A stretch of DNA of 64,000 nucleotides from Leucogyrophana mollusca (lineage: Eukaryota; Basidiomycota; Agaricomycetes; Boletales). The stretch is taken from positions 86,005 to 150,004 of the forward strand of contig MU266374.1 of assembly GCA_021014945.1 (NCBI GenBank), read 5' to 3'. Of this stretch, positions 22,955-34,712 are shown piece after piece; position 1 is the first letter of the stretch; the number at the start of each line of letters is the position of its first letter. The position numbers were made by a program, and so were the translations under genes. Under the pieces are notes generated by a model. That model was not told the DNA's origin. It did no database searches and saw only the letters and a list, made by a program, of their open reading frames with translations.

Positions 22955-25550
22955 ATGTCCAAAGAAGACTATGTTGGCGAGAAGAAGAGGGAGTCTTATG
23001 AGGAGGACGCTGGAGCCATCGCGGCTGGTGGGTATGATTTGTTGGTGCCCGAGGTCCGAAGATCCGCAGAACGCAAGCTTGTGAGGAAGCTCGATTTCAG
23101 ACTCTTGCCCACTATCGTGGTCATCTTCCTAATGAATTACATCGACGTGCGTATCAAGCACTCCTCACAGCCCAACTTCACTCACATCGCACTCCCTGTA
23201 GCGTGTTGCGGTAACCTCTGCGCGGTTAAAAGGACTGGAGGCAGATCTAGGTCTGACAGGTGCAGTCGGTGTCCCACAGCTTGCACAACATCCTGCTGAC
23301 GCGTAAAGTCTCCAAAAGATGTCCAATATGACACGGTTGTCGCCATTCTTTACGCGTCCTATTGTCCAGCTCAGATACCGTCGAACATGGTGAGTTTTCC
23401 ACCTCAATAGGGATCATAAAGCTCAACGACATGTTAAGCTCTTAAACTATGTCACCAGGTCGGGAAATCTCCACCCCTTTGGACAATGTTGTTGCTCAAC
23501 CTACTGTTTTTTTTTTTCATATAGACCTACATTCTACATTGGCACTTGCGTGATTCTTTGGGGTTTGACAAGCGCGATGACTGGAGTCAGCTTCTCCCCA
23601 GATCCCCTGCTCCAACGAAGCTAATTCACATTACCTACAGGTCACCCATAATTTTGCTGGAATAATAGCGTGCCGCGTTTTTATTGGATTACCGGAGGTG
23701 CTTATTGCATTCGAGATGCCATTTGTCGTGTTGTCCTCACACCTTTTAACTCACAAGGCGGCCTTTTATCCGGGGGCAATGTACCTATTATCGCGATGGT
23801 ACACGAGAAAAGTCGGTGAAGTTCTCCCCACTATGTTTTGAACCCCCTCACCATTGGCGTTCCCGTGACTTAGGAGCTGGCATTTCGCTCTGCCATTCTC
23901 TACGCCGGCTTGTTGGTTTCGAATGCTTTCGGTAGTGTAAGTTTACCCACTTCGCCTGCTACGCGATTGGTAACATGTGAGCTGTTAGTTGATAGCGGCG
24001 GGTATTCTCGGGAATATGGACGGTAAACTAGGCATCGCTGCCTGGAGATGGTATGTGGCATTGAACTTGCATCCATCATCCCGATCTCACGCGTGATACC
24101 CTAGGTTATTTTACATTGAAGTATGCACGTTGCTTATTTCTGATGCACACTGAACTAAGTGCTACTACGATCTATCTCACCTAGGGTGCTATTACCATGT
24201 TTATTGGCTTCCAGGCCATGTACGTTTCAGTGTTGTCGGAAATAACTGCCAACTAAACGATCTTGCAGGTGGTTACTACCAGACTATGTTCGTCCTTTCC
24301 TTTTTGGTTGGTGATGCTTCGGTGCACTTATCCTCGCGGTTCATAGCCTGATAACACGCGATGGCTCAGCCCCGCCGAGCGCCATCTTGCACAAGTTCGC
24401 CTCGCAGAGGACGCCGGAGAAGCTGACAAGGACTCTGCTGAGGCTTCGTACGTGTCTCTGTCTCATTGCTGAGGTAGAGCACTCACTGACACTGACCATG
24501 AAGAGTTTTCGAAGGCTTTGTCATGGCTATCAAGGACCCGAAGGTTTGGGTATTTATGGTCATGACATGCTCGCAACTTCTTGGCCTCAGTTTCATCAAT
24601 TTCTTCCCAACGTGAGTTGTTGCGTTTGCCACGCTGTACAGTCTACCAATGCCCCTCGCAGCCTTACGGGAACCTTGGGTTATTCTACCACCATAACCCT
24701 TTTGATGTCGGCGTAAGTACATCTTCTCATTTTATCTACGATGACACCTAATCGATCCCATAGCCCACCGTGGATCTTTGCTGCCATTGCCACCCTGGTA
24801 AACGCCTGGAACGCCGGTGAGTATGGGGTCAGAGCATCCAGGCGGTGTTATCTGAAGTGCATGTTTGTCCGCAGACAGAACCGGAGAGAGATTTTTCCAC
24901 ATGACCGCTTGGTGGTGGGTTGTCATGGTTGGATACATCATCTCCTTGTCAACTATGGCCACTGGAGGAAGATATTTCTCTCTGTTCCTGATGACCACGG
25001 GATATTGTGGTAAGCCTATGGCCAGCGATAATCTATACCTCCTCTAACCCTGCAATTGCGACTAGGATTCACTCTAACACTTGTATGGGTGTCCAACGCC
25101 ATCCCACGGCCACCCGCGAAGCGCGCAGTTGCTATGGGCCTCGTCAATGGCTTCGGAAACGCAGGAAACCTGTGAGTCCCGGCTTTATTGTCGCTGCTCT
25201 CAAAGAGGTAAATACTAACTGATTGGCAGGATGGGATCTTACATATGGAAAGCGAACTGGAGTCCTGAGTATCACCAGTCGATGATTATCGCGTTGTGTG
25301 CTCTCGCTTTTGCTTCTTTCCTGAGCTTTGGTGAGTTTCATGATAAAAAGTCAACGTTCCCTTATAGATGCTGAGTTGTCGGTTAGTGGTCCGGTGTATG
25401 CTGGTGCGGGACAACAAGCGCATGGAACGGGAAGAAGTGGAGATCATGCAGGGCCCGGACCGCGAAAGAATCGAAGAAGCCGCCAAACTGGAAGGAATCT
25501 CATTCGAAGAAGCGATTCGGAGGAGAAAAGGTTTCCGGTATCTGTATTAG
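22955..25550 (+). CDS. MFS anion:cation symporter (allantoate permease/Dal5-like), copy 1
   Basis: About 20 exons join into 508 aa: 22955-23146, 23202-23259, 23319-23389, 23439-23458, 23525-23585, 23641-23697, 23758-23811, 23874-23936, 23989-24050, 24105-24120, 24185-24219, 24269-24287, 24347-24447, 24504-24611, 24662-24712, 24764-24816, 24875-25009, 25066-25171, 25230-25330, 25387-25550. Several exons are only 16-20 nt. The order of signatures fits the ACS branch of the major facilitator superfamily: NYID-RVAVTSARL in TM1, YCPAQIPSNM, RVFIGLPEAAFYPG, WRWLFYIEG, and the late GNLMGSYIW. It should import a small organic anion with protons at the plasma membrane; the substrate is not known. It is tandem with copy 2. 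Confidence 0.85.
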
Positions 25551-26698
25551 AAATGTTGTGTACGAATCCATTTCTCCTATCGACAGGAGCCCATAGTACT
25601 ATACTGTACTCGTCGTCCCAATATGCACCACTGCTGGCATGGCGTGACGTGACGATATGATCGTCACTTGGCATCGGTTTGCTTCACGGAAGGGTTTTTG
25701 CTCAGTTGTTGCTCAGAGTCGTCCAACTCCCGCACTGATTCGCAAAATAATTTACGACAATTCCGACGGAATGGTGGCTTGTGCGTGAGACGCTGTCAGT
25801 GTCATATCTTCTTCGAGCTCAGCCCCGCTTCTTTTGTATACTCATTCTGATGGATGTTCCTCACGCGGGGTAACAAATGCTCCTGCCAACTGTTTGACGG
25901 TGCTCTCGTAAGTCTCCGTCTTCTTGCATTGCGACCTGATCGCCATGTCCGTCGCGAGCAGGCACACCAGGCGCCTTGCAATCACCTTTAGCGCGCACCC
26001 TTCCTCCTACATAAAATGCCTTCGGAATCGATTTAATCCACTTCACAGTGGCCAACACCCAGGCAGTCCGTGCTAAAGAAAGCATATCACTCTCCAATGT
26101 CACCATGGAGGGATTACACAGACGAATGTCCCGGCGACCAGGTTGAATGCTTTCCCATTACGACCTGATGACGGATCTCAAGCTTTACTCCGTGCCGTCC
26201 TGCTTTGGAGTGGTGTTGGTCATGTGCACACCGTTCAGACGATGATGCTATTATGTGTGGGTCTTTCGAACATTTCAACGAGCCCGCGGCCCTGGCGGCA
26301 AACCGGGCTGTTGGTGCTTGAAGTTGGATGCCGTGTATCGCAGAGGAACACTCTCATCCTCTCGTGTCCCTCACTGCCAACGGCCCTCCGGCTCACAAGC
26401 GTTCCTTATAAATAACTGACAGATGCCGGTACCTACAAGGACCGGGAGTGATGCCTGCGCTGTTTATATGGTCAGTGGCATGTATCTTGTACCCGAATCG
26501 AAACTCAGTGGCCATCTCCAGATCTCCTTGTTCCCTTTCAATGGCTACATTTGGATGTATCACAAACAGGTCGAGGTCATGAGTTCGCCATGGGCCTCGG
26601 CGCGCCACGGCCAAGGATAGCGTTATAAAAGCTTGAGAGAGCCATGTGTTGACCGGAAACGCTGGATTTCCCTCACTTCAGCGCTTTTTTGTATCCAG
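25551..26698. other. intergenic between the two MFS genes; possible gene relic on minus strand
   Basis: No intact gene. On the minus strand at about 25870-26110 one frame ends in a natural-looking C-terminus (ETYESTVKQLAGAFVTPR then stop), but upstream it is broken by stops. It may be the tail of a decayed gene that I cannot name. Confidence 0.3.
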
Positions 26699-29324
26699 AT
26701 GTCGTTTGACGGCGACAAGAAGAAGTCAGAATCATACACGGAGGATGTCACTGCAGTGCCGCAAGCCGAGGATGACTTCGAATTGTTGACTGCGGACACC
26801 AGACGCGTCGCGGAAAGGAAGCTCGTCCGCAAGCTCGACTTGCGTCTAATGCCCGCCGTCGTAATCATCTACCTCATGAACTACATTGATGTGCGTCAAT
26901 CCAAGGCTCGTTCTTGCGCTTCACCTAACCTGTGTGATTTGTTGTATGCAGAGAGTTGCCATCACCTCTGCTAGGCTACAAGGGCTAGAGGCGGACTTAG
27001 GGTTAACCGGTTTGTCGCTCCTGCTCGCTTTCTTCGCTTCACACTGATCACCTTTGGACTACTAGATGTCCAGTATGACACTGTTGTTGCCATCCTTTAT
27101 GCGTCCTATTGTCCAGCACAGATACCTTCGAATATGGTTGGTCTTTCCTGATTAACTGAGACGGGGAACTCATAATTGTCTGTACGACAAGATTCTTGGC
27201 TACATTAATAGGTTTGTCTAATTCCCCCAATACTATCAGTCTCACATATACTGACGATTTTTAGACCCTCCTTGTATATTGGTGCTTGCGTGGTTGCTTG
27301 GGGTTTAACGAGTGCATTAACTGGGGTAAGCCAAGCACGCCAACCTCTAAGGGGTGTCCCCTGATCATCCATCAGATCACCACCAATTTTGCGGGCATCA
27401 TTGCCTGTCGTGTATTCATAGGTTTACCTGAAGTATGCCCCCCTTTTCGTCGCTTTCGCGCCTCGGCTTCTCATCACCTCGCAATAGGCAGCATTCTATC
27501 CTGGCTCTATGTATCTATTATCCCGATGGTACACCCGAAAGGCGAGTCAAAAGCGCGCCTGTATGACTATTCGTTCACCATACGTTAACAGGAACTCGCC
27601 TTCCGCTCAGCCATATTCTATGTTGGTCTATTGGTATCCAATGCCTTCGGCAGCGTGAGTTTCCCGGCTTATCTGTCTCTTTTCTCATGGCGCCTGATAA
27701 GGAACTCCAGTTGATAGCTGCGGGCATCTTAGGGAATATGCAAGGCAAACTTGGTATCGCTGCGTGGAGATGGTGAGTAAACAATTCATACGAAACCTTA
27801 TCATGATGGTTCCAACCGAACACGAACCTTCAGGCTTTTCTACATCGAGGTAAGAGACGTGAACATTGGTCATTCTTCTGCCGTTAACTTTCCATGTTCT
27901 TTAAAGGGTGCTGTAACCATGTTCGTAGGATTGCAAACTATGTGAGTGGCGTGGCTCTGGCATACGTCTGTAGCTGATACCTTTGTTCTGCAGGTGGATC
28001 CTTCCCGATTATGTTTGTGTCCTTGCTCTCTAATAATCCGGAGACTCAAAGCCCTCCTATCAGCCTCACAACACTCGTTGGCTGAATCGCGCCGAACGTC
28101 GACTAGCGCAAGTTCGTCTTGCAGAAGATGCTGGTGAGGCCGACCAAGACTCAGCGAACACCACGTACGTCCTCGCCACCCAACCACTACTTGCACCGTA
28201 CTGATTTGTGTGTCAATGCGGTATTTCTCATCCCTTTATCGATGACTTGTTGCTATTGTGCACCACACCTATTTTAAAGGATATTCGATGGCTTTAAGCT
28301 CGCCATCAAGGATCCGAAGGTCCTCATATTCATGCTCATGAGCTGCTCGCAGTTGCTGGGTCTGAGTTACATCAACTTCTTTCCAACGTCAGTGCTTCCC
28401 CCCTTCGTGGACCATTAGAACAGTGGTGACAGTTTTGGCTAGCCTCACCGCAACACTGGGCTTTAACACGACGATCACACTTTTGATGTCGGCGTGAGTT
28501 TCTTCACGGAGTAATTACCCGCACACGCCTCACAATACTGTTGATCAGACCCCCGTGGATCTTTGCAGCTATATGCTGTTTGATAAACGCCTGGAACGCC
28601 GGTGAGTTGCTCAGACGGGCACATCAAGCTTCTATGTTGACGATTTCAACCTCTGGTAGACAGGACAGGAGAACGTTTCTTCCACATCGCTGGCTGGTGG
28701 TGGGCCGTGATACTTGGTTATATCATATCCTTGTGTACCATGTCAATCGGAGGGAGGTACTTCTCGTTATTCCTCATGACCACTGGTTACTGTGGTGAGC
28801 AGCACTGTGACAGATCCATCGATCCGTTTCAGGAAGTTGATGTTGTACTCAGGTTTCGCCTTAACCCTTGTGTGGGTGTCAAGTGCCATTCCTCGTCCCC
28901 CAGCCAAGCGATCAGTTGCTATGGGTCTCGTGAACGGATTCGGGAATCTCGGAAATCTGTAAGTCCATACTTTTGGTCGACTAGACTGTGGCTTACCTGA
29001 TGACAGGATGGGATCATATATCTGGAGGGCAAACTGGAGCCCCGAATATCACCCATCCATGATTATTGCTTTGTCGGGACTGGCTTTCGCCACGTTCCTG
29101 AGCGTCAGTAAGTCCAGTTTGCCATCTTCTTTGCAGGCAGTGTCACTGATCGCGTGCTAGTCATTCGTTGGATGCTGATCCGGGAGAACAAGCAGATGGA
29201 TAAAGACGATTTGAAGTTCATGCAGGGTCCTGATCGCGAACGTATTGAAGAAGCTGCGAGGCTCGAAGGGATCACCTTTGAGGAAGCCATTCGGCGGAGG
29301 AAAGGAGTTCGTTACTTATACTAA
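26699..29324 (+). CDS. MFS anion:cation symporter (allantoate permease/Dal5-like), copy 2
   Basis: Tandem paralogue of the preceding transporter with the same exon plan: first exon 26699-26890 (192 nt as in copy 1), a 20-nt exon around 27205-27225, and last exon from about 29161 to 29324. Matching blocks include YCPAQIPSNM, RVFIGLPEAAFYPG, WRWLFYIEG, YINFFPTLTATLGF and GNLGNLMGSYIW. Intron 7 (27542-27591) starts with GC rather than GT (AAG then gcgagt); any GT nearby would break the frame. The N-terminal 40 residues differ most from copy 1. Both copies end in RYLY. Substrate unknown; the pair probably arose by local duplication. Confidence 0.85.
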
Positions 29325-29689
29325 ATTTGTGCCTGTGAAGCCCCCCACCCCCCACGCGGAGTCCCGAGGAGATACTGCTACGTGAACCAGAGCAAATGGA
29401 CATGGCTATGCAAGATATCATTTTGAAGGTGTATGGTGGTTCTGCCTGAAGATTCATCTTAGAACCCAGCTTTAGCTGTACTGCCGTGATATACCGATTA
29501 CTAGAGCGTTTCCCTCTAATATCCCAAACCACAGTCCAAACCGATGGGAATTGGGCGTGAGCTCTGCAGAGCGGATTCCTTAGCTAGTGAGGTTTGTGAA
29601 GGAACGGGAACGATTTCACACAATTTCTGTGCTGTGTTTCAAACTCCGTATGAGAGACTTTGGCGCGACTCTTCATGCATCAGTGACTC
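29325..29689. other. intergenic, no gene seen
   Basis: 3' flank of MFS copy 2 up to the left edge of the duplicated segment. Confidence 0.4.
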
Positions 29690-30389
29690 TTGAGATCTCG
29701 AGGTCAGTCTTGAGGCCTGACTCCCCATTTTCGTTGCTGCTTGCTCCATAGCAATGCGTGATACGCCTTCAATCAATCATACACATCCTTGCGAAAACAC
29801 CGTAGACGTTCCCAGTGCACGAAGGGGCGGGCAGTCCTCAGGGCTTGTATCACTGATTTATCTAACAGATGGTCGCAGCCTGTCCTTCGCGTCGGCCGCG
29901 CGACAATAACAGCGCGCGAGGACAATTGTCTACACCACAGCCCGACCACAGACCCAACCACACGATATCACAGCGTCGCCCTCGTCTCTCGCAGGACGAA
30001 CACCTCAAACGCATTGCCCGGGATCAGAATGCTCAAGCACTTTGAGGCATCCGATCCGCGACCAGTTTCATCCTTTATCCGGGTATCTGAGCACATTCTT
30101 ATGTACTTTTTTCCAGTGGACGGATCGTGGTAGTCTGCTTACCCTCCGACCGTGACGGCCCCACGATGGCTGGTGCTGTGCCACCAGTGCGAAACACGAG
30201 GACGAGCGCCCGACCACCCGGGACAACCCCACGCTGTTGTATCCACCACAGGCAACGCTGTGCCGAGGATGCAAGGGTATTATCTGCGTCATGAAAGTAA
30301 TCGGATGAGTCCCTCTCCGCCTGCCCAAAGCTATCACCTGCCGTGTCTAAAACTATGCTTCCTGGTGACGGAATCATGATTATCCGCGG

Positions 30390-30810
30390 GGCCCTACATA
30401 GCGTACCAAACTCATCAGCCTGACCACTGCAGCTGGTCTCACTTTTATGCTTCACTTTGTTTGTGGACTTGATTCCGATGATTTCAAATCCCAAGGGATT
30501 TCCCGGACGAAGCGACGTCTCACACCTCAATTAACACCTACAGCCCTGACGTGCATGAAGGAGCATCAGCGTACTCTGCTATGGATCGAGGGGCCCCATC
30601 GAATGTCCTCTCGCTTGCTGATGCGTTAAGTTCAGGTACGCAAGCACTGCAACATTGAACGTGACTCTATCTTATGCGTTCATCAGGAGACCGTAGCGTT
30701 ACTCGTCGTCACCGATCATGGTCATTTTGAGTGTCTCTGGATGTGGAAGACTGGCGGCCATCTTGACCTTCCGTTTCCACTGAGCACCGCTTGTTCGCTC
30801 ATTTTTGGCA
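30390..30810 (+). pseudogene. decayed 7TM gene within unit 1
   Basis: A stretch at 30400-30530 translates in part as LISLTTAAGLTFM followed by RTKRRL, which lines up with TM1 and the basic loop of the intact copies (LISYTTVAGITYG, RQKRRR). Bases 30590-30800 then resemble exon 4 end and exon 5 (tcaggtacg donor, a catcaggagaccgtagcgttactcgtc block like the TM7 exon). Everything between is missing and stops interrupt all frames. The same relic appears, inverted, at about 60480-60920, so it decayed at least partly before the duplication. Confidence 0.6.
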
Positions 30811-31660
30811 TTCCCGATATGAGTTCTACGCGCAAAATTGCATCTCACACCTGCTGTTCGGCATAGTCGCCGAATGAACTAGGGCCGTTTCTTGTTTGTT
30901 CCACAGCGTGTTAGTGAGTGGATGAGGGCACTGGATGAACGTCTTGCAGCTTCTTATGCCCCCAGCAATCCTGTGCCACGGGGTACTGCACTTATGCTCT
31001 ATTCGTTTGGTTTAATGTTGATGAAAACAGATCTTTCTGTGGATTTATGTACAGACGCAACACATACTCCAAACGACAATACGCCCCTGCACAATAACAC
31101 GCCGTCATAACCGGACTTCTTCGCCCAGTAGGGCTTTCCCCAAGTCAGCAGAGCATAGCTTCAGTACGTGGTAGGGTATACGATAGCTGGTTAAACCTCG
31201 AAACGTGAGCCGTTTGAAATCACACAATTTCTTAACCCGGGCTAAACATAGCCCCGTGCTTCAATCTTCAGGCCCTAGGCCCCAACATTCTTCATCTGGG
31301 CACCGGCTGAAATGCGCAACCTCTACCCGCTGGAAGAATCCGGATTGTGTTCAAACCCGACATTCAGGCTTCTGGACATCCGAACAGAACGTCAGTGGAG
31401 CCGTGAAAATGGGAGGTTCTTCTCGACGCCGGCACCATTTATCGATTTGGGACCTTCCTCGGCTGTAAGTTCAAGTGCCAACTAACTGCACGACCATCGG
31501 TCTTGCTCCTCCCCAGCTACTGCCATACCCCCGGCACGGCTATCTGAATGAAATCTCTTACACTTCAAAGGAGAATGAGGAACCTATATATCATCTGCTC
31601 ATCTGGGCATTTGGATTCAGGCAAGTCACCTCCTGCCTTCGCAGCGGTTCTCTGTCGACC

Positions 31661-32883
31661 ATGTCCCCAACCTCTAGCACGAACTCCTCGACTGCGGTAC
31701 GATATTTGAACAGCGTCAATCTGATAGGCTACACCACAGTTGCCGGGATAACATATGGAATAGTGGTCATGCTCTCTATTATGTGCATGATATCATCGGT
31801 CCAAAATCTTCGATCCTCCAAACACGACCGACAAAAGCGACGTCGCACAATGTATCACATCCTCTTCACGTTCATCATGTTCGCTCTGGGGACACTAGAC
31901 ATATTTACTAAAACCCGGAGAGCACATTTACAATACATCGATAACCCCAATTATCCCGGAGGCGCGGTGGCGTTTGCTTGCGCATCATCACAAGACCTCC
32001 CTACTCGCGTGGAATACATAGCATATGTGCTGTCAAACTGGATGGGCGATTGCTTGGTGGTAAGTGCCCCTTTTGTGTAACACTGACCTCTTTGTTGATA
32101 TGCCTTCCCTCCAGCTGTGGCGGGTCATTGTACTCTACTACGGCTCACGGTACCGAGTTTGGATAGCCATATTACCTTTTATCCTGTTCCTCTGTGTCAT
32201 TCGTAAGTTTGTTTATCTTAGGTGCTCCCGGTTGATCAATTATTTCGATCCATTCTCAAGTGATGGGAATCTTCGGCATCGTGGAGTCCGCAATAAGCCA
32301 GCTCTACTGTCCGCATACAATCATTGTGCGATATGTAATCCTGTACTACGGCCTCACACTCTCCCTGAGTGTTATATCCGCCATCCTCGTGATATCTAGA
32401 GTCTACGTACACAAGAGACGATTGAGGAAGGCCGCTGGTAAGTGTTGTCGTAGAGGCATGAGGAAGCAAGCTGATAAATATCGTCTCAAAATTCTCTAGG
32501 TCCGGGACACGGTTCCCCTTACACAAACATCGCCATGATGACAATCGAATCTTCTGGGCTTTATGCTGTGTGGTTGTTCGCCTTCCTGATTCTGTTCATC
32601 TTAAATAATCCATTGCAAGAGATATTCCTCGGCTCCCTGGTTCAAGTGCAGGTTCGTTATACTTACCTCCTGAGGGTATACCTTGGCTCAATGCTCATCT
32701 ATAACGAAGACCATAGCACCCCTTCTCCTCGTACTATTCATCTCGCAGGGAAAGGCATGGTCACAAGAAACCAATACCATTGTGATCTCGACCGCCCAGT
32801 TTGCATCCAACGCTGCCTGTTCGAGCCCCGAGACGGGGATAGTAGAACCCGGACACTTCGCCTCCATAGGGATTGCGGTTTAA
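31661..32883 (+). CDS. orphan seven-transmembrane protein, copy 3
   Basis: Five exons: 31661-32059, 32115-32202, 32261-32437, 32500-32651, 32710-32883 (329 aa). Exon lengths 399/88/177/152/174 are identical to those of copies 4 and 5. Features in order: Ser/Thr-rich N-terminus, TM1 with YTTVAGITYG, basic RQKRRR loop, TM2, extracellular-type loop with NPNYPGG, TM3 with NWMGDCLV-LWRVIVLYYGS, TM4, TM5 then RVYVHKRRL, TM6 with SSGLYAVW, TM7 with IAPLLLVLF, and a polar tail. The family is unnamed as far as I can tell. Lies in duplication unit 1. Confidence 0.8.
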
Positions 32884-33390
32884 AGTACAAGCGCTGTCAA
32901 AGCCACTCCCACCGACTGCTGTTATGCGAACGCAGCTGTTATACCCTCTGCTCAAATACACAATTCCTACCGTGCTGTAGAGTTTATATAACATAAGGTC
33001 TCAATTTATCATAGCCTCAGCTCAAGCGCCCGTGCTGCTGTCAATGCTACTTCAAGTTGGTGGGACCACCGTCTGCTGCTCACCCCGAGTGATATGGAGG
33101 CACTCGAGTCAGATGAGACCCTCCCACCACTGTCTTCTTGTGGGACGAGTGCGATTTCCATCAAGCTGCCCTGCCATCCGACTCCCGAGTTCATCACATC
33201 CGCTAAGTATATTTCCACCAGTCTCCCCAGATAGAATACTATCATCACTGAATTCGGGGTGTGTGGTTATATATCACTCAACATTAATCTGTCTCTCAGT
33301 CTCAATGCTGGCACCATATTCTTTTGGCCGTGTTCATGGTGTATTTTGAAGGGCCAACATTCGCCCCCTATACATTTTGACAGCATTATC

Positions 33391-33555
33391 TCATCGTAAG
33401 AAAGTCCATTTTGCCCTTGCAGGATCATGTGGAACACTCCTATATTTGCCGCTGCTCCTCGCCTTGTACGTCTTATCGCTCCTCCTTCTGGACCAAGCGT
33501 GGTCCGTGTGTACGTCAACCCCGCCACGAGAGCTTCCGCAACGCTGTCGGGCGTT
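33391..33555 (-). pseudogene. antisense remnant of HRD3 last exon (unit 1)
   Basis: Read on the minus strand, this stretch matches the end of the HRD3 gene at about 57840-58000, including the final codons and stop region (tcatcgtaag on the plus strand against tcatcgtaagat in the reverse complement of HRD3) and the block that encodes the basic tail after the TM segment. Only about 160 bases remain and frames are broken. Confidence 0.7.
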
Positions 33556-34712
33556 TATGCGACGAGTGTGAGGGTAGAAAAACGTTTCCCCTCGAAGTGT
33601 TTTAGTATTTACGCTACCGTTCCTTTGACCACTTATACGCCTGCGTTTCGGAACGTTGCAGCGATCCGGACTTTTCCCAGCCTATTTTTTTTGACTCCGA
33701 GTAAATTCCAGCCACCGCATCACTGCGGCACGATCCTGCCAGCGTTGGATTGCGCACCCGGTGGCTCGGCATCTCTCGGCACCACTAACCCCAGTTCAAT
33801 GCCCGATATATTGCCAAAAATGGAGGCGCGACAACGTTCCGAAACGCACTGTAAGCACCCAGTGAGTTACCATGTAACGCGTTCGAAGTCAGTTACTTAC
33901 CCCCTTCATAACGTCCGTCAGCGACCATTGAGAGCTTGAGATCTTGAGGATCCACCTTACACTTGAGGTCAGTCCTGACTATTGCTACCTACTATATGAC
34001 AATACTTGGTACGCCTTCAATCAATGGTGCAGATCCTTGCGAGAACACTGTGTACGTTCCCAGTGCACGAGGGGCGGGCAGTCCTCAGGGCTTGTATCAG
34101 TGATGTATCTAATTGATGCACGCAGCCCGTGTTTCACGTCGGCCCCGCGAAACGAACAGTGCGCGACTCCAACTGCCTACCACCACAGTCCGACCACAGG
34201 CTAAACCACATGATATCACAGCGTCGCCCTCGTCTCTCGCAGCACGAACATCTCAAATGCATTTCCCGGGATTAGAATGCTCAAGGACTTTGAGGCACCC
34301 GATCCGCAACTAGTCTCATCCTTTATCCGGGTATCTGAGCACATGTTTATGTACTTTTTTCCAGTGGACGGATTGTGACAATCTGCTTACCCTCCGACCG
34401 TGGCGGCCCCGCGATGGCTGGCGCTATGCCACCAACGCGAAACACGAGGACGCTCTGTGACTCTGTCCAGCTCCGCACAGACCCCAGTGGTACACCGATG
34501 TAGGACCTTCCTCGGCTGTCAATTCAAATGCCAAACCAACTGCACGACCATCGGCATTGCGCCTCCCCAGCTACTGCATACCCCCGGCACGGCTGTCTCA
34601 ATGGAGTCTCTTACACTTCTAGGGGTAATGAGGAACCTATATATCAGCTGCTCATCTGGGCATATGCCTGAGGCAAGTCAACTCTCGTCTTCGCAGTAGT
34701 TCTCTATCGACC

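Larger units (their letters stand above)
29690..33550 (+). repeat. segmental duplication unit 1 (inverted copy of the HRD3-7TM locus)
   Basis: This block aligns by eye along most of its length with the reverse complement of about 57.6-61.4 kb, and in two parts with 33.94-36.70 kb. Order on the plus strand: non-coding leader (29690-30390), decayed 7TM gene (30390-30810), spacer, intact 7TM copy 3 (31661-32883), 3' flank, antisense remnant of the HRD3 3' end (33391-33550). Identity varies from near-perfect words of 30-40 bases in the leader and gene to diverged patches. The right edge fades at about 33.53-33.55 kb. Confidence 0.85.

Noticed and set aside
32683..32883. Short ORFs such as 32683-32883, 35724-35930 and 58509-58709 (-) that look like small secreted proteins with signal peptides
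   Set aside because: They are the last exons (TM7 and tail) of the 7TM genes. Each has an in-frame acceptor continuing from the preceding exon, and lengths agree across copies.
33427..33939. A 170-codon plus-strand ORF
   Set aside because: It begins inside the antisense HRD3 remnant, and its homologous positions in units 2 and 3 are not open. It is a chance frame.
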